Shown: positions 36,650 to 45,810, numbered from the stretch's first letter. The stretch: 64,000 bases of DNA from Croceibacterium selenioxidans (GCF_018599195.1 NZ_JAHFVK010000002.1:372001-436000), one strand, 5' to 3'. Notes: generated by a model not told the origin, from the letters alone. Program-made: numbers and translations.

Positions 36650-37561
36650 GTGGCAAGCATGGGCCTCAACCTGGACGAGCAGAAGGCGGTCGAGCGGTTT
36701 CGGCAGGACGTCGTCGATCCTTCACGCAACAAGCTCGTGATTCTCGATTTCTGGGCTGAGTGGTGCGGGCCGTGCAAGGCGCTGGCGCCGGTTCTGGAAA
36801 AGGTCGCCGCCGAATACGCCGACAAGGGCGTGATTCTGGCCAAGCTCAACGTCGATGAAGAACAGTTCATTGCGGCGCAGTTCCAGGTGCGCTCGATCCC
36901 GACGGTCTATGCGATCTTCCAGGGCCAGCCGATCGCCGATCTGACTCCCGCACGGACCGAATCGCAGCTCAAGCAGATGCTCGACCAGTTGCTCGAAAAA
37001 CTACCGGTGCAGAATGGCGAGACCGAGAAGCTCGCCGAAATCGAACCTTTGATCGCGATGGGCGAGCAAGTCCTCGCCGAAGGCGATGGCGAGCGCGCCG
37101 TGTCGATCTTCGCGCAAATCGCCGATATGGCGCCAGACAACCCCGCCGTGATCTCCGGCCTCGTCCGCTCGCTGCTCGCGATCGGACAGACGGCAGAGGC
37201 TCAGGCCGCGCTGGACGCCATTCCCGAAACTCTGCGCAACGATCCGCTGATCGCCCAGGCCGCCAGCGCGCTGGAACTGGCCGGAAACGGAGTCGACACT
37301 GGCGAGCTTCAGGCCCTGCGCGCTGCGGCGGCCGAGCGGCCAGCCGACATGGAAGCGCAATTTGCCTTCGCTCAGGCCGCCTTCGCCGCCGGTCAGCGGG
37401 ACGAGGCGGCAGAGTCGCTGCTGCAGATGATTCGCACCGACCCCGAATGGAACGAAGGCGCCGCCAAGGCCAAGTTGCTGCAGATATTCGAAGCCGTCGG
37501 GCTGGAGGACGCCTGGGTCGCAGCGCAGCGTCGCCGCCTGTCGCTGCTGTTGTTCGGGTAA
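36650..37561 (+). CDS. cnoX: Thioredoxin-TPR co-chaperone (CnoX/YbbN family)
   Basis: A 303-residue protein: thioredoxin domain (about 15-120) with the active-site W-C-G-P-C intact (FWAEWCGPCKALAP), then a TPR-like helical region (about 135-300). CnoX protects proteins from hypochlorous or oxidative damage and hands them to GroEL or DnaK. Alphaproteobacterial members keep the redox-active CGPC, whereas E. coli YbbN does not. The likely start is GTG 36650; an ATG at 36659 is also possible. The LON-domain gene follows by five bases. Confidence 0.9.
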   Translation: MASMGLNLDEQKAVERFRQDVVDPSRNKLVILDFWAEWCGPCKALAPVLEKVAAEYADKGVILAKLNVDEEQFIAAQFQVRSIPTVYAIFQGQPIADLTPARTESQLKQMLDQLLEKLPVQNGETEKLAEIEPLIAMGEQVLAEGDGERAVSIFAQIADMAPDNPAVISGLVRSLLAIGQTAEAQAALDAIPETLRNDPLIAQAASALELAGNGVDTGELQALRAAAAERPADMEAQFAFAQAAFAAGQRDEAAESLLQMIRTDPEWNEGAAKAKLLQIFEAVGLEDAWVAAQRRRLSLLLFG

Positions 37562-37566
37562 GGACT

Positions 37567-38181
37567 GTGGCAGCGATCCGGCTCCCCATCTTCCCCTTGC
37601 CTGGCGCGATCCTGTTCCCGGGATTGCAGCTGCCGTTGCACATTTTCGAGCCCCGTTACCGCGCCCTCGTCGGGTCGGCTCTGGCCAAAGATCGCCGCAT
37701 AGCGATGATTCAGCCGCAGAGTGCTGAAGAAGGCGCACCGCTGTTCGCGATCGGATGCGTTGGCAAGATCGGCGAGGTCGAGGCGCTGGACGACGGGCGC
37801 TACAATATCGTCCTCGAAGGTGAATCCCGGTTCCGCATGCTGCGCGAGATCGACGCGGCGACACCGTTCCGTCAGATCGAAGCCGAACTCATTCACGAGA
37901 CCGATGACGAAGTCCTGAGCAGCGCCGAACGCGCCAGTTTCGAGCGCGAGGCGCGCGATTTCGCCGACCGGCAGGGCTACAGCGTCGATTGGGATTCGGT
38001 CGAGCGGCTCGATGATGTCCTGCTGATCAACGGCGTCAGCCAGATTGCGCCGTTCGATCTCGCCGCCAAGCAAGCCCTGCTGGAGGCGGGAGACTTGCGC
38101 GAGCGCTGCGAGCTGCTGGTCCAGCTGATGCAATTCTTCGGCCGCAGCGATCCCGATGAGAGCCAGGTGACCCTGCAGTAA
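37567..38181 (+). CDS. LON substrate-binding-domain protein
   Basis: A 204-residue protein consisting only of a Lon N-terminal (PUA-like) domain: IRLPIFPLPGAILFPGLQLPLHIFEPRYRALVGSAL, then GCVGKIGEVEALDDGRYNIVLEGESRFRM. The protease and ATPase domains of Lon are missing. The start is GTG 37567, five bases after the cnoX stop. The pair cnoX-LON domain is conserved in alphaproteobacteria and suggests a role in proteostasis; the exact activity is unknown. Confidence 0.9.
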   Translation: MAAIRLPIFPLPGAILFPGLQLPLHIFEPRYRALVGSALAKDRRIAMIQPQSAEEGAPLFAIGCVGKIGEVEALDDGRYNIVLEGESRFRMLREIDAATPFRQIEAELIHETDDEVLSSAERASFEREARDFADRQGYSVDWDSVERLDDVLLINGVSQIAPFDLAAKQALLEAGDLRERCELLVQLMQFFGRSDPDESQVTLQ

Positions 38182-38210
38182 CCCTCCTCGAGCATGTCTC
38201 GGGAGGATCT
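38182..38210. repeat. Short family 2 hairpin
   Basis: CCTCCTCGAGC-ATGTCTCGGGAGG lies between the LON-domain and marC genes (convergent) and may double as a terminator. Confidence 0.5.
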
Positions 38211-38832
38211 AGAGCCCGAAGCTGCCCCTTACACCGTCGATCACATACTGCGCTGCCAGCGCCGCCAACAGCACACCGAGCAACCGCGTGATCACCGCCT
38301 CGACTTGCGCCCCGACCAACCGCATCAGCGGGCTCGCCGCCAGCAGCGCGAGCAACACGAGAACCAGCACCGAAACCAGGGCCGCCAGCACGACGAGCGT
38401 ACCCTGCACGCCCTGCGCGGTGCTGGTGAGCAGCATGATCGAAGCAATCGCGCCCGGGCCGGCGAGCATCGGCATGGCCATCGGGAACACCGCGACGTCC
38501 TCGATCTCGGGCGTCTCGCGAATCTTCTCCGCACGAGCCTCCCGGCGTTGGGTGCGCTTCTCGAACACCATGTCGAGCGCGATCAGGAACAGCATGACCC
38601 CGCCCGCGGCGCGGAAGGCGTCGAGCTCTATATGCAACGCACCGAGCAGGTCCTGACCGAACAGCGCGAAGATCACCAGGATCACGCCGGCAATCAGGCA
38701 GGCGCGCATCGCCATCGAGCGCTTCTGCGCCGGGCTCGCCCCGGTGGTCAGCGCGGCATAGATCGGCGCGCAACCCGGCGGGTCGAGCACCACGAACAAG
38801 GTAACGAAAGCAGAGAGAAATAGCTCGATCAT
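38209..38832 (-). CDS. MarC-family integral membrane protein
   Basis: A 207-residue, six-helix membrane protein with the MarC signatures LFVVLDPPGCAPIYAALT and FPMAMPMLAGPGAIASIMLL. MarC (UPF0056) was once linked to multiple antibiotic resistance, but no transport role is established. It starts one base after the following gene's stop on the same strand, so these two are probably co-transcribed. Confidence 0.92.
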   Translation of the reverse strand: MIELFLSAFVTLFVVLDPPGCAPIYAALTTGASPAQKRSMAMRACLIAGVILVIFALFGQDLLGALHIELDAFRAAGGVMLFLIALDMVFEKRTQRREARAEKIRETPEIEDVAVFPMAMPMLAGPGAIASIMLLTSTAQGVQGTLVVLAALVSVLVLVLLALLAASPLMRLVGAQVEAVITRLLGVLLAALAAQYVIDGVRGSFGL

Positions 38833-38833
38833 G

Positions 38834-39565
38834 TCAGGACGCGGCCGCGACCCTTCCCGAGAACACTTCCTTCATCTCGCCGCCTTGCCACATTCGCACG
38901 CTGACCGTCCGCGCTCCGGCCGCGTCGACCGTTGCCGACCAGACCAGGGAATTGTCCTTCGAGCGTCCCTCACGCCTGCTCCCCCCCTCGGCGGCAGGAA
39001 AGGCGAACGGATCGACCCTGCCGCAATCGGCTGACGACGCCCCGATCAGCTCCGGCACTTCCAGGGGCTGCTGCAAAACGTCGCCCTGGTCCATGACCCA
39101 CTTGTACTCGTGGTTCTTCTGCCGTGCCCACACCGTGGTAAAATAGCCGACCGAACCGTCCGGCCGCTGCCAGGCGCCTTTGGTCACGGCGAGCGAGCCA
39201 TCGCAACTCGACCAGACCTGGTGCGGCTGCCAGCGCACGGCTTGTGCGGGGTTCTGCTGCTTCTTGAGCCATTCCTTCGCAAGGACCGGCTGGGGCACGA
39301 ACATCACCGCATCGTCCGCCGCGAATTGAGCGAATGCGGTCCATTGCCCCTTCTCTTGCGCCGTGCGAGCAAAAGCGAGCTCGGTGGCGATGACCTTGCT
39401 CGGGTTGGCCCGGAGGTAACGGTCCCTGTCGCGGCGCCCGCCCCTGTCATCGAGCCGAAAGGCCTCACCCTGTTGAGCTGACACGGGCCCCGGACCGGCG
39501 GCCAACACCGCCAGCATCGTCCCTGCCAGCACCGTGAACAGAGCCGGGCGCGTCCGCTTCCCCAT
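38834..39565 (-). CDS. Exported NTF2-like protein of unknown function
   Basis: A 243-residue protein with a signal peptide (cleavage near GPVSAQQ, about residue 31). The rest looks like an NTF2/SnoaL-type cone: AFARTAQEKGQWTAFAQFAADDAVMFVP, LAVTKGAWQRPDGSVGYFTTVWARQKNHEYKWVMD. A final section with ADCGRVDPFAFPAAEG is not recognised. It overlaps the YggT gene by one base and ends two bases before marC. Periplasmic, function unknown. Confidence 0.7.
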   Translation of the reverse strand: MGKRTRPALFTVLAGTMLAVLAAGPGPVSAQQGEAFRLDDRGGRRDRDRYLRANPSKVIATELAFARTAQEKGQWTAFAQFAADDAVMFVPQPVLAKEWLKKQQNPAQAVRWQPHQVWSSCDGSLAVTKGAWQRPDGSVGYFTTVWARQKNHEYKWVMDQGDVLQQPLEVPELIGASSADCGRVDPFAFPAAEGGSRREGRSKDNSLVWSATVDAAGARTVSVRMWQGGEMKEVFSGRVAAAS

Positions 39566-39876
39566 CAGAACGTGCTTATCGCCAGGTTCCGGAGGATGAT
39601 GTTGACGATATTCAACAGCACGATGAGCACCAGCGGCGAGAAGTCGATCGCCCCGGTATCGGGCATCAGTCGCCGGATCGGTCGGAGGATCGGCTCCAGC
39701 AGCGCGTTGACGGCGCGGTAAATCGCGGCGACCCAGTGATTGTGCATGCTGACGACGTTGAACGCGACCAGCAGGCTAATGACGAATTGAACGATCACCA
39801 GGATAATGATGATCGAGATCAGGTAGCCGACGATCTGCGAAAGAGTGAGAAAGAACACGGGCGGGCAGGCCTCCAT
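39565..39876 (-). CDS. YggT-family membrane protein
   Basis: A 103-residue protein with two hydrophobic segments and the YggT motif VNALLEPILRPIRRLMPDTGAIDFSPLVLIVLLNIVN. YggT proteins are common near cell-division or pyrroline-carboxylate genes and are implicated in membrane or osmotic physiology. It is followed with one-base overlap by the exported NTF2-like gene. Confidence 0.9.
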   Translation of the reverse strand: MEACPPVFFLTLSQIVGYLISIIIILVIVQFVISLLVAFNVVSMHNHWVAAIYRAVNALLEPILRPIRRLMPDTGAIDFSPLVLIVLLNIVNIILRNLAISTF

Positions 39877-39914
39877 CTAGGTTTGACACGCCTAGCCGAG
39901 CGTGAGGCAATGTA

Positions 39915-40475
39915 TCAAGGCTGGCGCTGCTGGGCGTCCTCCGGATTTTCGACGAACGTGCTCGAACGGATGGTCCAGCGCAGCTGATCGGGCGTCGCGC
40001 CGGGCACGTCGTTGACCCGCCGAAGCACCATTGTGCCTTCCTCCGGCGAGCGCGACCGGTCGTCGGCGTCGGTCAGGGTTGCCTTGACCGTGCAGTAGAG
40101 CGAGCCCGCCGCGCCTTCGACCTCCGGGTCCTGCCAATCGAAATCGGCCATCTGGTACGAGCGATAGGCGGCTCCAAGCCGAGCCGCGTCGATGGCGGGG
40201 TCGTTCCAGACGAGAGCGGCGAGCGCATATTTGCCGTCGGTGATCGCGTCGAAGTAGAGTTCGACGACTCGCTCGCAATCCTTGCTCGACAAAACGGGAT
40301 AATCGGCCACGACCGGCGCTCGGGACGTCGCGGGGACCGGTGTCGGCTCCGACGGGGTATCGGTGACGGAAGGCCGATCAGTAGCGCTCGCCTGGGGAGC
40401 AGGCTCGCCGGGACCTCCGCAACCCGCGAGCAGGATCGTGCCTGCCACCGCGAGAGAGAGGCCGCGGAAGATCAT
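39915..40475 (-). CDS. Small lipoprotein of unknown function
   Basis: A 186-residue protein with a lipoprotein signal (ILLAGC, lipidated C19), a Pro/Thr/Ser-rich linker (20-55) and a globular part with a likely disulfide (C67 in DCERVV and C126 in LYCTV). It starts inside the argB stop (ATGA overlap), so it is translationally coupled to argB. No function can be given; sphingomonads often have a small gene here. Confidence 0.7.
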   Translation of the reverse strand: MIFRGLSLAVAGTILLAGCGGPGEPAPQASATDRPSVTDTPSEPTPVPATSRAPVVADYPVLSSKDCERVVELYFDAITDGKYALAALVWNDPAIDAARLGAAYRSYQMADFDWQDPEVEGAAGSLYCTVKATLTDADDRSRSPEEGTMVLRRVNDVPGATPDQLRWTIRSSTFVENPEDAQQRQP

Positions 40476-41371
40476 CCCGCGCGAACCAGAGTGCCCGCGC
40501 CGCGGCTGGTGAAGAACTCCAGCAGCATCGCATGCCCGACACGCCCGTCGAGAATCACCGCCGCTTCGCAACCAGCCTCCACCGCCTGGACGCAAGTCGC
40601 GAGCTTGGGGATCATCCCCCCGCTGATCGTGCCGTTTTCACGCAAGCGGCCGATGTCTGCCGGGGTCAGGTCAGTCATCAGTTCACCCTGCTTGTCGAGT
40701 ACGCCCGGTACGTCCGTCAGCAGGAACAGACGCGCGGCACCCAGGGCGGCGGCAATGGCGCCGGCCATGGTGTCCGCGTTGATGTTGTAGGTGTGGCCGT
40801 CGGCCCCCGCCGCAATGGGCGCGACGATCGGAATCATGCCGGCCTTGCTGGCGGTTTCGAGGATCGTGATGTCGACGATCTCGGGCTCGCCCACGAAGCC
40901 AAGATCGATCGCCTGCTCGATATTGCTGTCCGGGTCCTTGGTGGTGCGGGTCACCTTGGTGGCGGTAACGAGGCCGCCATCCTTGCCGGAAATGCCCAGC
41001 GCCTTGCCACCCGCCTGGGCGATCCAGCCGACCAGTTCCTTGTTGATCGCCCCGGACAGGACCATTTCGGCGACTTCTGCCGTCGCCTTGTCCGTTACGC
41101 GCAAGCCGTCGACGAACTGGGATTCGACGCCGAGCTTCTTGAGCATGGCGCCGATCTGCGGCCCGCCGCCGTGAACCACCACGGGATTGATGCCGACTGC
41201 CTTCAGCAGCACAATGTCTTCGGCGAAGTCGCGCGCGGCTTCGGGATCTCCCATCGCGTGGCCGCCGTACTTCACGACGAAGCTGCGGCCGGCATAGCGC
41301 TGAAAATAAGGGAGCGCTTCGATCAGCGTCTCCGCCTTGGCGAGCATTTGCTTGTCCTGAGACGCAGTCAT
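40472..41371 (-). CDS. argB: Acetylglutamate kinase
   Basis: A protein of about 299 residues that phosphorylates N-acetylglutamate in arginine synthesis. Motifs are [47 protein letters not shown] (substrate and arginine-responsive region) and [15 protein letters not shown]. Start uncertain: ATG 41371 ([16 protein letters not shown]) gives the usual length, but in-frame ATGs exist at 41398 and 41407. None has a clear ribosome-binding site. Confidence 0.94.
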   Translation of the reverse strand: MTASQDKQMLAKAETLIEALPYFQRYAGRSFVVKYGGHAMGDPEAARDFAEDIVLLKAVGINPVVVHGGGPQIGAMLKKLGVESQFVDGLRVTDKATAEVAEMVLSGAINKELVGWIAQAGGKALGISGKDGGLVTATKVTRTTKDPDSNIEQAIDLGFVGEPEIVDITILETASKAGMIPIVAPIAAGADGHTYNINADTMAGAIAAALGAARLFLLTDVPGVLDKQGELMTDLTPADIGRLRENGTISGGMIPKLATCVQAVEAGCEAAVILDGRVGHAMLLEFFTSRGAGTLVRAG

Positions 41372-41481
41372 GGTGCGGCGCATTAGCGAGTTGTTCATGG
41401 GCTGCATAGCTAGTGCTCGGAAATCGTGTTAATCCGGGTACGACAGGGTCGCTCCGACGGGCAGAAAGCGGAACTCCGCAA

Positions 41482-41916
41482 ATGGACGATTTCGAGGCTC
41501 GCCTCGCAGCCGCCTATGCCGGGTGGCACGAAAGCCTGGGCCGCCGCCCGGACAGGTTCTATGCGCTTTATGCCGATACCATCGAGCTTCACTCGATCCT
41601 GGAAGCCTCGGTCTTCGATGCCCGGATGCGCGGTCCCTTCATCGGCAAGGCGGCGGCGATCGCCTATTTCGCCGCCATTGCCGAACAATGGGAAATGCTG
41701 TCGGCCAGCACTCACCGCTTCGTCGTTCGCGGCGATACCTATGTTTGGATCGGCCACGCGGCATGGCGCAACCTCAAGACCTTGCGCGTCGTCGAGGGTC
41801 CCAAAGTCGATATCTGGACCGTGCGTGACGGATTTGCCGTCAACTTCCTGGAACTGTTCGATAGCTACGGCACTGCCCGCGCGATAGGTCTGATTGATCC
41901 GCCCACCGACGAGTAG
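41482..41916 (+). CDS. SnoaL/NTF2-fold protein
   Basis: A 144-residue NTF2-like protein: FEARLAAAYAGWHESLGRRPDRFYALYADTIELHS, then FIGKAAAIAYFAAIAEQWEMLSASTHRFVVRGDTYVWIGHAAWRN, and GFAVNFLELFDSYGTA. ATG 41482 has CGGAACTCCGC upstream, a weak site. It is divergent from argB by about 110 bases. Function is unknown; unlike the SnoaL proteins at 700 and 49060 it lacks the QHN and EHWDV motifs. Confidence 0.7.
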   Translation: MDDFEARLAAAYAGWHESLGRRPDRFYALYADTIELHSILEASVFDARMRGPFIGKAAAIAYFAAIAEQWEMLSASTHRFVVRGDTYVWIGHAAWRNLKTLRVVEGPKVDIWTVRDGFAVNFLELFDSYGTARAIGLIDPPTDE

Positions 41917-41925
41917 CCTCGCGCG

Positions 41926-42084
41926 TCAGCCCACCGTGGCCGACGCCTCTTCCGCCGCCAGCAAGCGCTGTAAGACCGCCACGCGCTGCCGCTCGTCGGT
42001 CCAGGCCCGCTCCGGATAGGCAGCGATGCGGTCAAGCAAGCTGCGCAGTTCGCGTTCGCGGTCTTCGATCGTGGTTTCGATCAT
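41926..42084 (-). CDS. Short helical protein of unknown function
   Basis: A 52-residue protein (METT-type start MIETTIEDRERELRSLLDRIAAYPERAW...QRLLAAEEA) that should be mostly helical and possibly coiled coil. ATG 42084 is strongly supported by AGGAGAAGG. It lies 10 bases after the zinc-ribbon gene on the same strand. Function unknown. Confidence 0.6.
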   Translation of the reverse strand: MIETTIEDRERELRSLLDRIAAYPERAWTDERQRVAVLQRLLAAEEASATVG

Positions 42085-42094
42085 GGCCTTCTCC

Positions 42095-42451
42095 TCAGTC
42101 GAAAATGTCTTCCAGCCAGCTTTTGCGCCGCTTGGGAGGCTTGCCGCCATACCCGGGGCCGCTGTGTCCGTGACCACCGTGCCCATATCCGCCATGGCTC
42201 AAGCTGTCCGCGGCCCAGGGGCTCTCCCGGCTGCCGGAATGAAGGGGCGCAGAAGGTTGCGGAGCCGACGCGGCGGAAGGCTGCGCCTGGGCCATGCTGC
42301 GCTCGATAATCTTGTCGAGTTCGCCCCGGTCGAGCCACACCCCGCGGCACTGCGGGCAGTAGTCGATCTCGATCCCCTGCCGGTCGCTCATCGCGAGTGG
42401 AACACGGCAAACCGGGCAAGACATCGCGGCGACTTCGGATTCGGTGCGCAT
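42095..42451 (-). CDS. Zf-TFIIB-domain (zinc-ribbon) protein
   Basis: A 118-residue protein with an N-terminal zinc ribbon: two CxxC pairs, CPVC and CPQC, and the conserved RGVWLDRGELDKIIERS after them. The second half is a Gly/His/Ser-rich linker ending PPKRRKSWLEDIFD. This is the usual arrangement of bacterial zf-TFIIB family proteins of unknown function. It shares one base with the KTSC gene stop. Confidence 0.85.
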   Translation of the reverse strand: MRTESEVAAMSCPVCRVPLAMSDRQGIEIDYCPQCRGVWLDRGELDKIIERSMAQAQPSAASAPQPSAPLHSGSRESPWAADSLSHGGYGHGGHGHSGPGYGGKPPKRRKSWLEDIFD

Positions 42452-42735
42452 CAGGCTCCCTTCTCTTTCCTTGGTGCTGAGGAGGTGGTGTCGGGAAGGC
42501 GTCGGTCAACCCATTCCACACCCCATTCCTCTGGTTCTGCAGTCAATTCGACGCACGCGAACCTGTCACGAATGCGCGCGTTGAAGAAGCGTCCTTTAGA
42601 AAACGCCGAGCGAAACGCGCGGGCGGTCTCTTCCGGCACTCCGGAGTACCGATATCGCCGCCCGCTGATAAACTCGATGTCGAGCGCTCTCGCGGCGGGC
42701 TCGTACTGAAGGGAGCGGATCGCGGTCGAAGGCAT
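42451..42735 (-). CDS. KTSC-domain protein
   Basis: A 94-residue protein whose first 60 residues form a KTSC domain: STAIRSLQYEPAARALDIEFISGRRYRYSGVPEETARAFRSAFSKGRFFNARIRDRF. The domain is named after the C-terminal part of lysyl-tRNA synthetases and is linked to RNA binding. MPSTA at 42735 is taken as the start; another ATG is at 42750. One-base overlap with the next gene indicates coupling. Confidence 0.82.
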   Translation of the reverse strand: MPSTAIRSLQYEPAARALDIEFISGRRYRYSGVPEETARAFRSAFSKGRFFNARIRDRFACVELTAEPEEWGVEWVDRRLPDTTSSAPRKEKGA

Positions 42736-42777
42736 GCCTCGACAACGCATGAAAGAGCCAACCGTCTCCGAACGCGG

Positions 42778-43530
42778 TCAATTTCCCGCTTCGATCGCGG
42801 CCTTGCGCATCTTCTCCAGCGCCGCGGCGACCGTGTTTTCGGTCTGCGCGGAGTCCTCGAACAGTCCGGAGCTCGCCGTTTGTGGCTTGAGCACCCTGTC
42901 GATATCGGCCGCCACGAGCTGCGCCAGCGGATCACCCCGCCGGCTCCGCTGGCTGTCACGCTCGCTTTCGAGCAGGGCGACGCGATCGGCATCCGGAAGG
43001 CTCGCGGCCCGAATGTAGAGGCGCGAGAGTTCGACCCATGGGGCGTCCTCTCCTGGCACGTCCTCGGCCCAACGGCTGAACGGACCGCCCGCGGGCGCCC
43101 ACGCGCCGCCCTCGCCCCGCTTCAGGAAGAACAGCGCCGTCGTGCCCTCCGGAAAGACGTAGCGGATGCAGGCGCCCCAATAGCTTACCGGATGGGCCGC
43201 CTCGAACTCGTAGGGATTGCTGAGCATACTCGATTCCCGCCCGACGTCGCCGGCGAGCAGCATGCCGCGCAAAGTGATGTCACCGGGGGGAACATCGCCC
43301 TTGAGCGTCGCGACCGGACGAACGGTAATCGTACTCCCTTCCGGATTGGCTGCGTCCATGCTCCCGCCGACGACTTGCGCCAGCACGATGGCTTCGGCAT
43401 CGCGGACAAGCTCCAGATTGGTAGGAACCTCGTACCCGGCCCGTGGCGTACAAGCCGCCGCCGGGATCGCCGCCAAGCCAACGAGCAGCCCCAATGACGC
43501 CGTCATGGAACGAACCAGCTTCATGGTCAC
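42778..43530 (-). CDS. Exported protein of unknown function
   Basis: A 250-residue protein with a signal peptide (hydrophobic residues 8-24, cleavage near AAACTP). The mature part has VRDAEAIVLAQVVGG, PVATLKGDVPPGDITLRG and YPVSYWGACIRYVFPEGTTALFFLKR-like segments that resemble secreted proteins carrying short conserved beta modules, and a helical C-terminus with DRVLKPQ and AAALEKMRKAAIEAG. No enzyme motif was found. Periplasmic location is likely. Confidence 0.65.
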   Translation of the reverse strand: MTMKLVRSMTASLGLLVGLAAIPAAACTPRAGYEVPTNLELVRDAEAIVLAQVVGGSMDAANPEGSTITVRPVATLKGDVPPGDITLRGMLLAGDVGRESSMLSNPYEFEAAHPVSYWGACIRYVFPEGTTALFFLKRGEGGAWAPAGGPFSRWAEDVPGEDAPWVELSRLYIRAASLPDADRVALLESERDSQRSRRGDPLAQLVAADIDRVLKPQTASSGLFEDSAQTENTVAAALEKMRKAAIEAGN

Positions 43531-43689
43531 AAGCTAGGCGCTGTGCGTGCGGGTTCAACCTACTTCGTGAAGTACCGGAGCGCGCAAAAGCGAGGCTCGG
43601 TGCTGCCGCACGCCCTGGCGACCTTCACCGACGGGATGAGTTGCTCGATTCCTCTTGCCCGGAAGCGGCCCGCTCGCGCAGAAACGGCC

Positions 43690-44037
43690 ATGCCCACGCT
43701 GATCCTGCTCACGCTCTCGAACCTGTTCATGACCGCCGCCTGGTATTGGCATCTGAAGGGCGGGCCCGAAGTCGCCAATGCCCGCCCGCTCGGATGGGTC
43801 ATCCTGATCTCATGGCTGCTGGCTGGCGTCGAATACACCTTGGCCGTGCCAGCCAACCGCATCGGCTACGCCAGCGGATGGAGCGCCGGACAGCTCAAGA
43901 TCGCCCAGGAGGCCATAGCCTTGACCGTTTTCGGCGTGTTCATGGTCTTCGTGCTGGGCGAAGCCGTCACCTGGCGTCACGCAGCCGCGTTCGCCTGCAT
44001 CATGGCCGGGGTCGCGTTTCTGTTCGTGGGTAAGTGA
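43690..44037 (+). CDS. DUF486 / DMT-like small membrane protein
   Basis: A 115-residue, four-helix membrane protein of the DUF486 family (drug/metabolite transporter-like): SNLFMTAAWYWHLKGG, WVILISWLLAGVEYTLAVPANRIGY, SAGQLKIAQEAIALTVFGVFMVFVLGE and ACIMAGVAFLFVGK. ATG 43690 gives the family length; the frame runs further 5' without a good start. Function unknown. Confidence 0.85.
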   Translation: MPTLILLTLSNLFMTAAWYWHLKGGPEVANARPLGWVILISWLLAGVEYTLAVPANRIGYASGWSAGQLKIAQEAIALTVFGVFMVFVLGEAVTWRHAAAFACIMAGVAFLFVGK

Positions 44038-44047
44038 CGCTCAGCCC

Positions 44048-44326
44048 TTAAGGCGTCGGGCTGGGGCTCGGCGAGGCCGTCGCCATTGGAGAGGCCGTGC
44101 CGGTGGGCGACGGTGTCTCACCAGGCGGTACATTCGTCATCGGCGTATCGGGCGTGTTGACCTGCACCGCGTTGGGATCCTGCTCGGTGACGATCAGCTC
44201 GCCGCCGCTCTTGTCTTGAGTGTCGGTGGTGAAGGTCCGTTCGGTCTTGTCCTGTCCGCAAGCCGCAAGCGCGCAGGTCGCGGCCAGTGGAAACAGGAAT
44301 TTCGCAACGCTCGAGAGAGTGGCCAT
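44048..44326 (-). CDS. Small lipoprotein with Pro/Thr/Ser-rich tail
   Basis: A 92-residue protein with a lipoprotein signal (CALAAC, lipidated C23) followed by an unstructured region that ends in a Pro/Ser/Thr-rich stretch (TGTASPMATASPSPSPTP). ATG 44326 has ACAGGAGGA eight bases upstream. It resembles disordered spacer lipoproteins; function unknown. Confidence 0.65.
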   Translation of the reverse strand: MATLSSVAKFLFPLAATCALAACGQDKTERTFTTDTQDKSGGELIVTEQDPNAVQVNTPDTPMTNVPPGETPSPTGTASPMATASPSPSPTP

Positions 44327-44514
44327 GACATCCTCCTGTAAGCCCGGGCCGCGCCGCCAAAACCCGCCGCCAGCCTGAACCTCAGATAAACACCTGCGGC
44401 TCCGCGTCGTTCCGCCCCATCGTCGGCTCGTGCGGTCGTGTTCCCGGGCACCGCTTGGCCCCTCGCGCATATCCACCCGGCATCATGTCGATTACCAAAT
44501 TAAGGAGGGTTGCG

Positions 44515-44928
44515 ATGCGTAAGATCTTGATTTCCACCATGGCCTTGGGCCTGCTTGTCACTGCAGGCGCGGCGCAAGCCCAGGTTGCAGGCGACGTTAC
44601 GGGCGCAGTCCGCGGCGAAGCTGGCCCTGTCGCCGGCGGTGTCCGCGGTTCTGCGGAAGGCGCCACGCCTGGAGTTGGCGACACTGTAGACCGGACGGTC
44701 GATGGTGCGCGCACGACCACCGAACGGACCGTGGACAGCACCCGCGACAGCGCGGACGCCACCACGGACGAAGCCAAGGAGCGCGCCGACCAGGCCCGCC
44801 AGACGGCCGAGGACGCCACCGACACCCACGCCGAGGCCGATGCTGGCGCACACGTCAGCACCGACACCGGAGCTCCGAGTGCCGAAGCTGGCGCCCAGAC
44901 CAGCGGTCACGCGGACACGCACGACTAA
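44515..44928 (+). CDS. Small exported disordered protein, Ala/Asp/Thr-rich
   Basis: A 137-residue protein with a signal peptide (cleavage after AAQAQ, about residue 22). The mature protein is low-complexity: GAVRGEAGPVAGGVRG, DRTVDGARTTTERTVDSTRDSADATTDEAKERADQARQTAEDAT, then a His/Asp-rich end. The TTERTVDSTRD region is a near-repeat heptad-like stretch similar to LEA-type proteins. AAGGAGGG five bases before the ATG is a very strong ribosome-binding site. Role unknown; a stress or envelope spacer is possible. Confidence 0.7.
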   Translation: MRKILISTMALGLLVTAGAAQAQVAGDVTGAVRGEAGPVAGGVRGSAEGATPGVGDTVDRTVDGARTTTERTVDSTRDSADATTDEAKERADQARQTAEDATDTHAEADAGAHVSTDTGAPSAEAGAQTSGHADTHD

Positions 44929-44982
44929 ACACGTCCCCAGCGGGCCTTCTCTACCCCATCCCCACAGCCCAGGCCCGCACCC

Positions 44983-45018
44983 GGAGGGCGACGGTTAACC
45001 GTCGCCCTCCATTCTTTT
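44983..45018 (+). terminator. Strong rho-independent terminator
   Basis: GGAGGGCGACGG and CCGTCGCCCTCC form a perfect 12-bp stem around TTAA, followed by ATTCTTTT. It ends the transcript of the exported disordered protein. Confidence 0.9.
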
Positions 45019-45093
45019 GTGCGCTCGCAAACCGGCTTGCGAAGAACCTGAGCGCAGGGCACTCTCCCTTCAAATAATAAGGCGGAGGGGATT

Positions 45094-45675
45094 ATGGCAA
45101 AGAACTGGGTAGTGGCCGCCGCGGCTATGGGCGGCATAGCAGTGGGCGCGCTGATCGTTCCGCATGTACCGGGATTTGCAGCCACCAACACGGAAGCCGC
45201 CGAGAGCGCCCTCGCCGATCGCATCGCCATCGAGGACTTGGTTACCCGCTATTACGCCCACTTCGGCACCAAGAACGCCAGCGCGTTCGGGGACTACTAC
45301 ACCGAGAATGCGGTGTTCGACGTCAACGGCATCATCTCTACCGGCAAGAAAGAGATCGAGGCTCTCTACGCCGGCACACAGGATGAGCCCGACAATGTCA
45401 CCAACGAGGGCGTGTTCCACATGGTCCTGTCGAACCCGGTGATCGACGTCCAGGGCGACAAGGCCACCGCCACCTTCTTGTGGACCGGCATTTCCAACCC
45501 CGATCCCAAGGCCCCGCCTCAAGTCGCGGAGCATGGCCGTGAGTACGACAAGCTCGTAAAACAAGACGGCAAGTGGCTCATCGCCAAGCGCGTCGTGATC
45601 GCCGACAGCGCCCTGCCAGAGCGATATGCGGCCACGTATCAGCCGAGGCTGGATTACGACATTAACGCGCAGTGA
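45094..45675 (+). CDS. Exported SnoaL-like protein
   Basis: A 193-residue protein with a signal peptide or membrane anchor (hydrophobic 5-28, possible cleavage near GFAATN) and a SnoaL-like domain: ADRIAIEDLVTRYYAHFGTKNASAFGDYYTENAVFDVNG, FHMVLSNPVIDVQGDKATATFLWTGI, HGREYDKLVKQDGKWLIAKRVVIAD. Ring-hydroxylating dioxygenase beta-subunit-like SnoaL_4 domains look the same. It is unusual among the SnoaL proteins here in being exported. ATG 45094 has GGCGGAGGGG upstream. Substrate unknown. Confidence 0.8.
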   Translation: MAKNWVVAAAAMGGIAVGALIVPHVPGFAATNTEAAESALADRIAIEDLVTRYYAHFGTKNASAFGDYYTENAVFDVNGIISTGKKEIEALYAGTQDEPDNVTNEGVFHMVLSNPVIDVQGDKATATFLWTGISNPDPKAPPQVAEHGREYDKLVKQDGKWLIAKRVVIADSALPERYAATYQPRLDYDINAQ

Positions 45676-45810
45676 GGCGTTTCCGCCCGTAGGGAATTTG
45701 CACAGGAAACTGCGTGCCGCAGACTCTCGCAGTTGACTCTGAAGCCTCGAAGGCGGTGTCTGGCGTCAACGATAAGTCGCACCGTATCTAATCGTTGGAG
45801 GGGGCCTTCG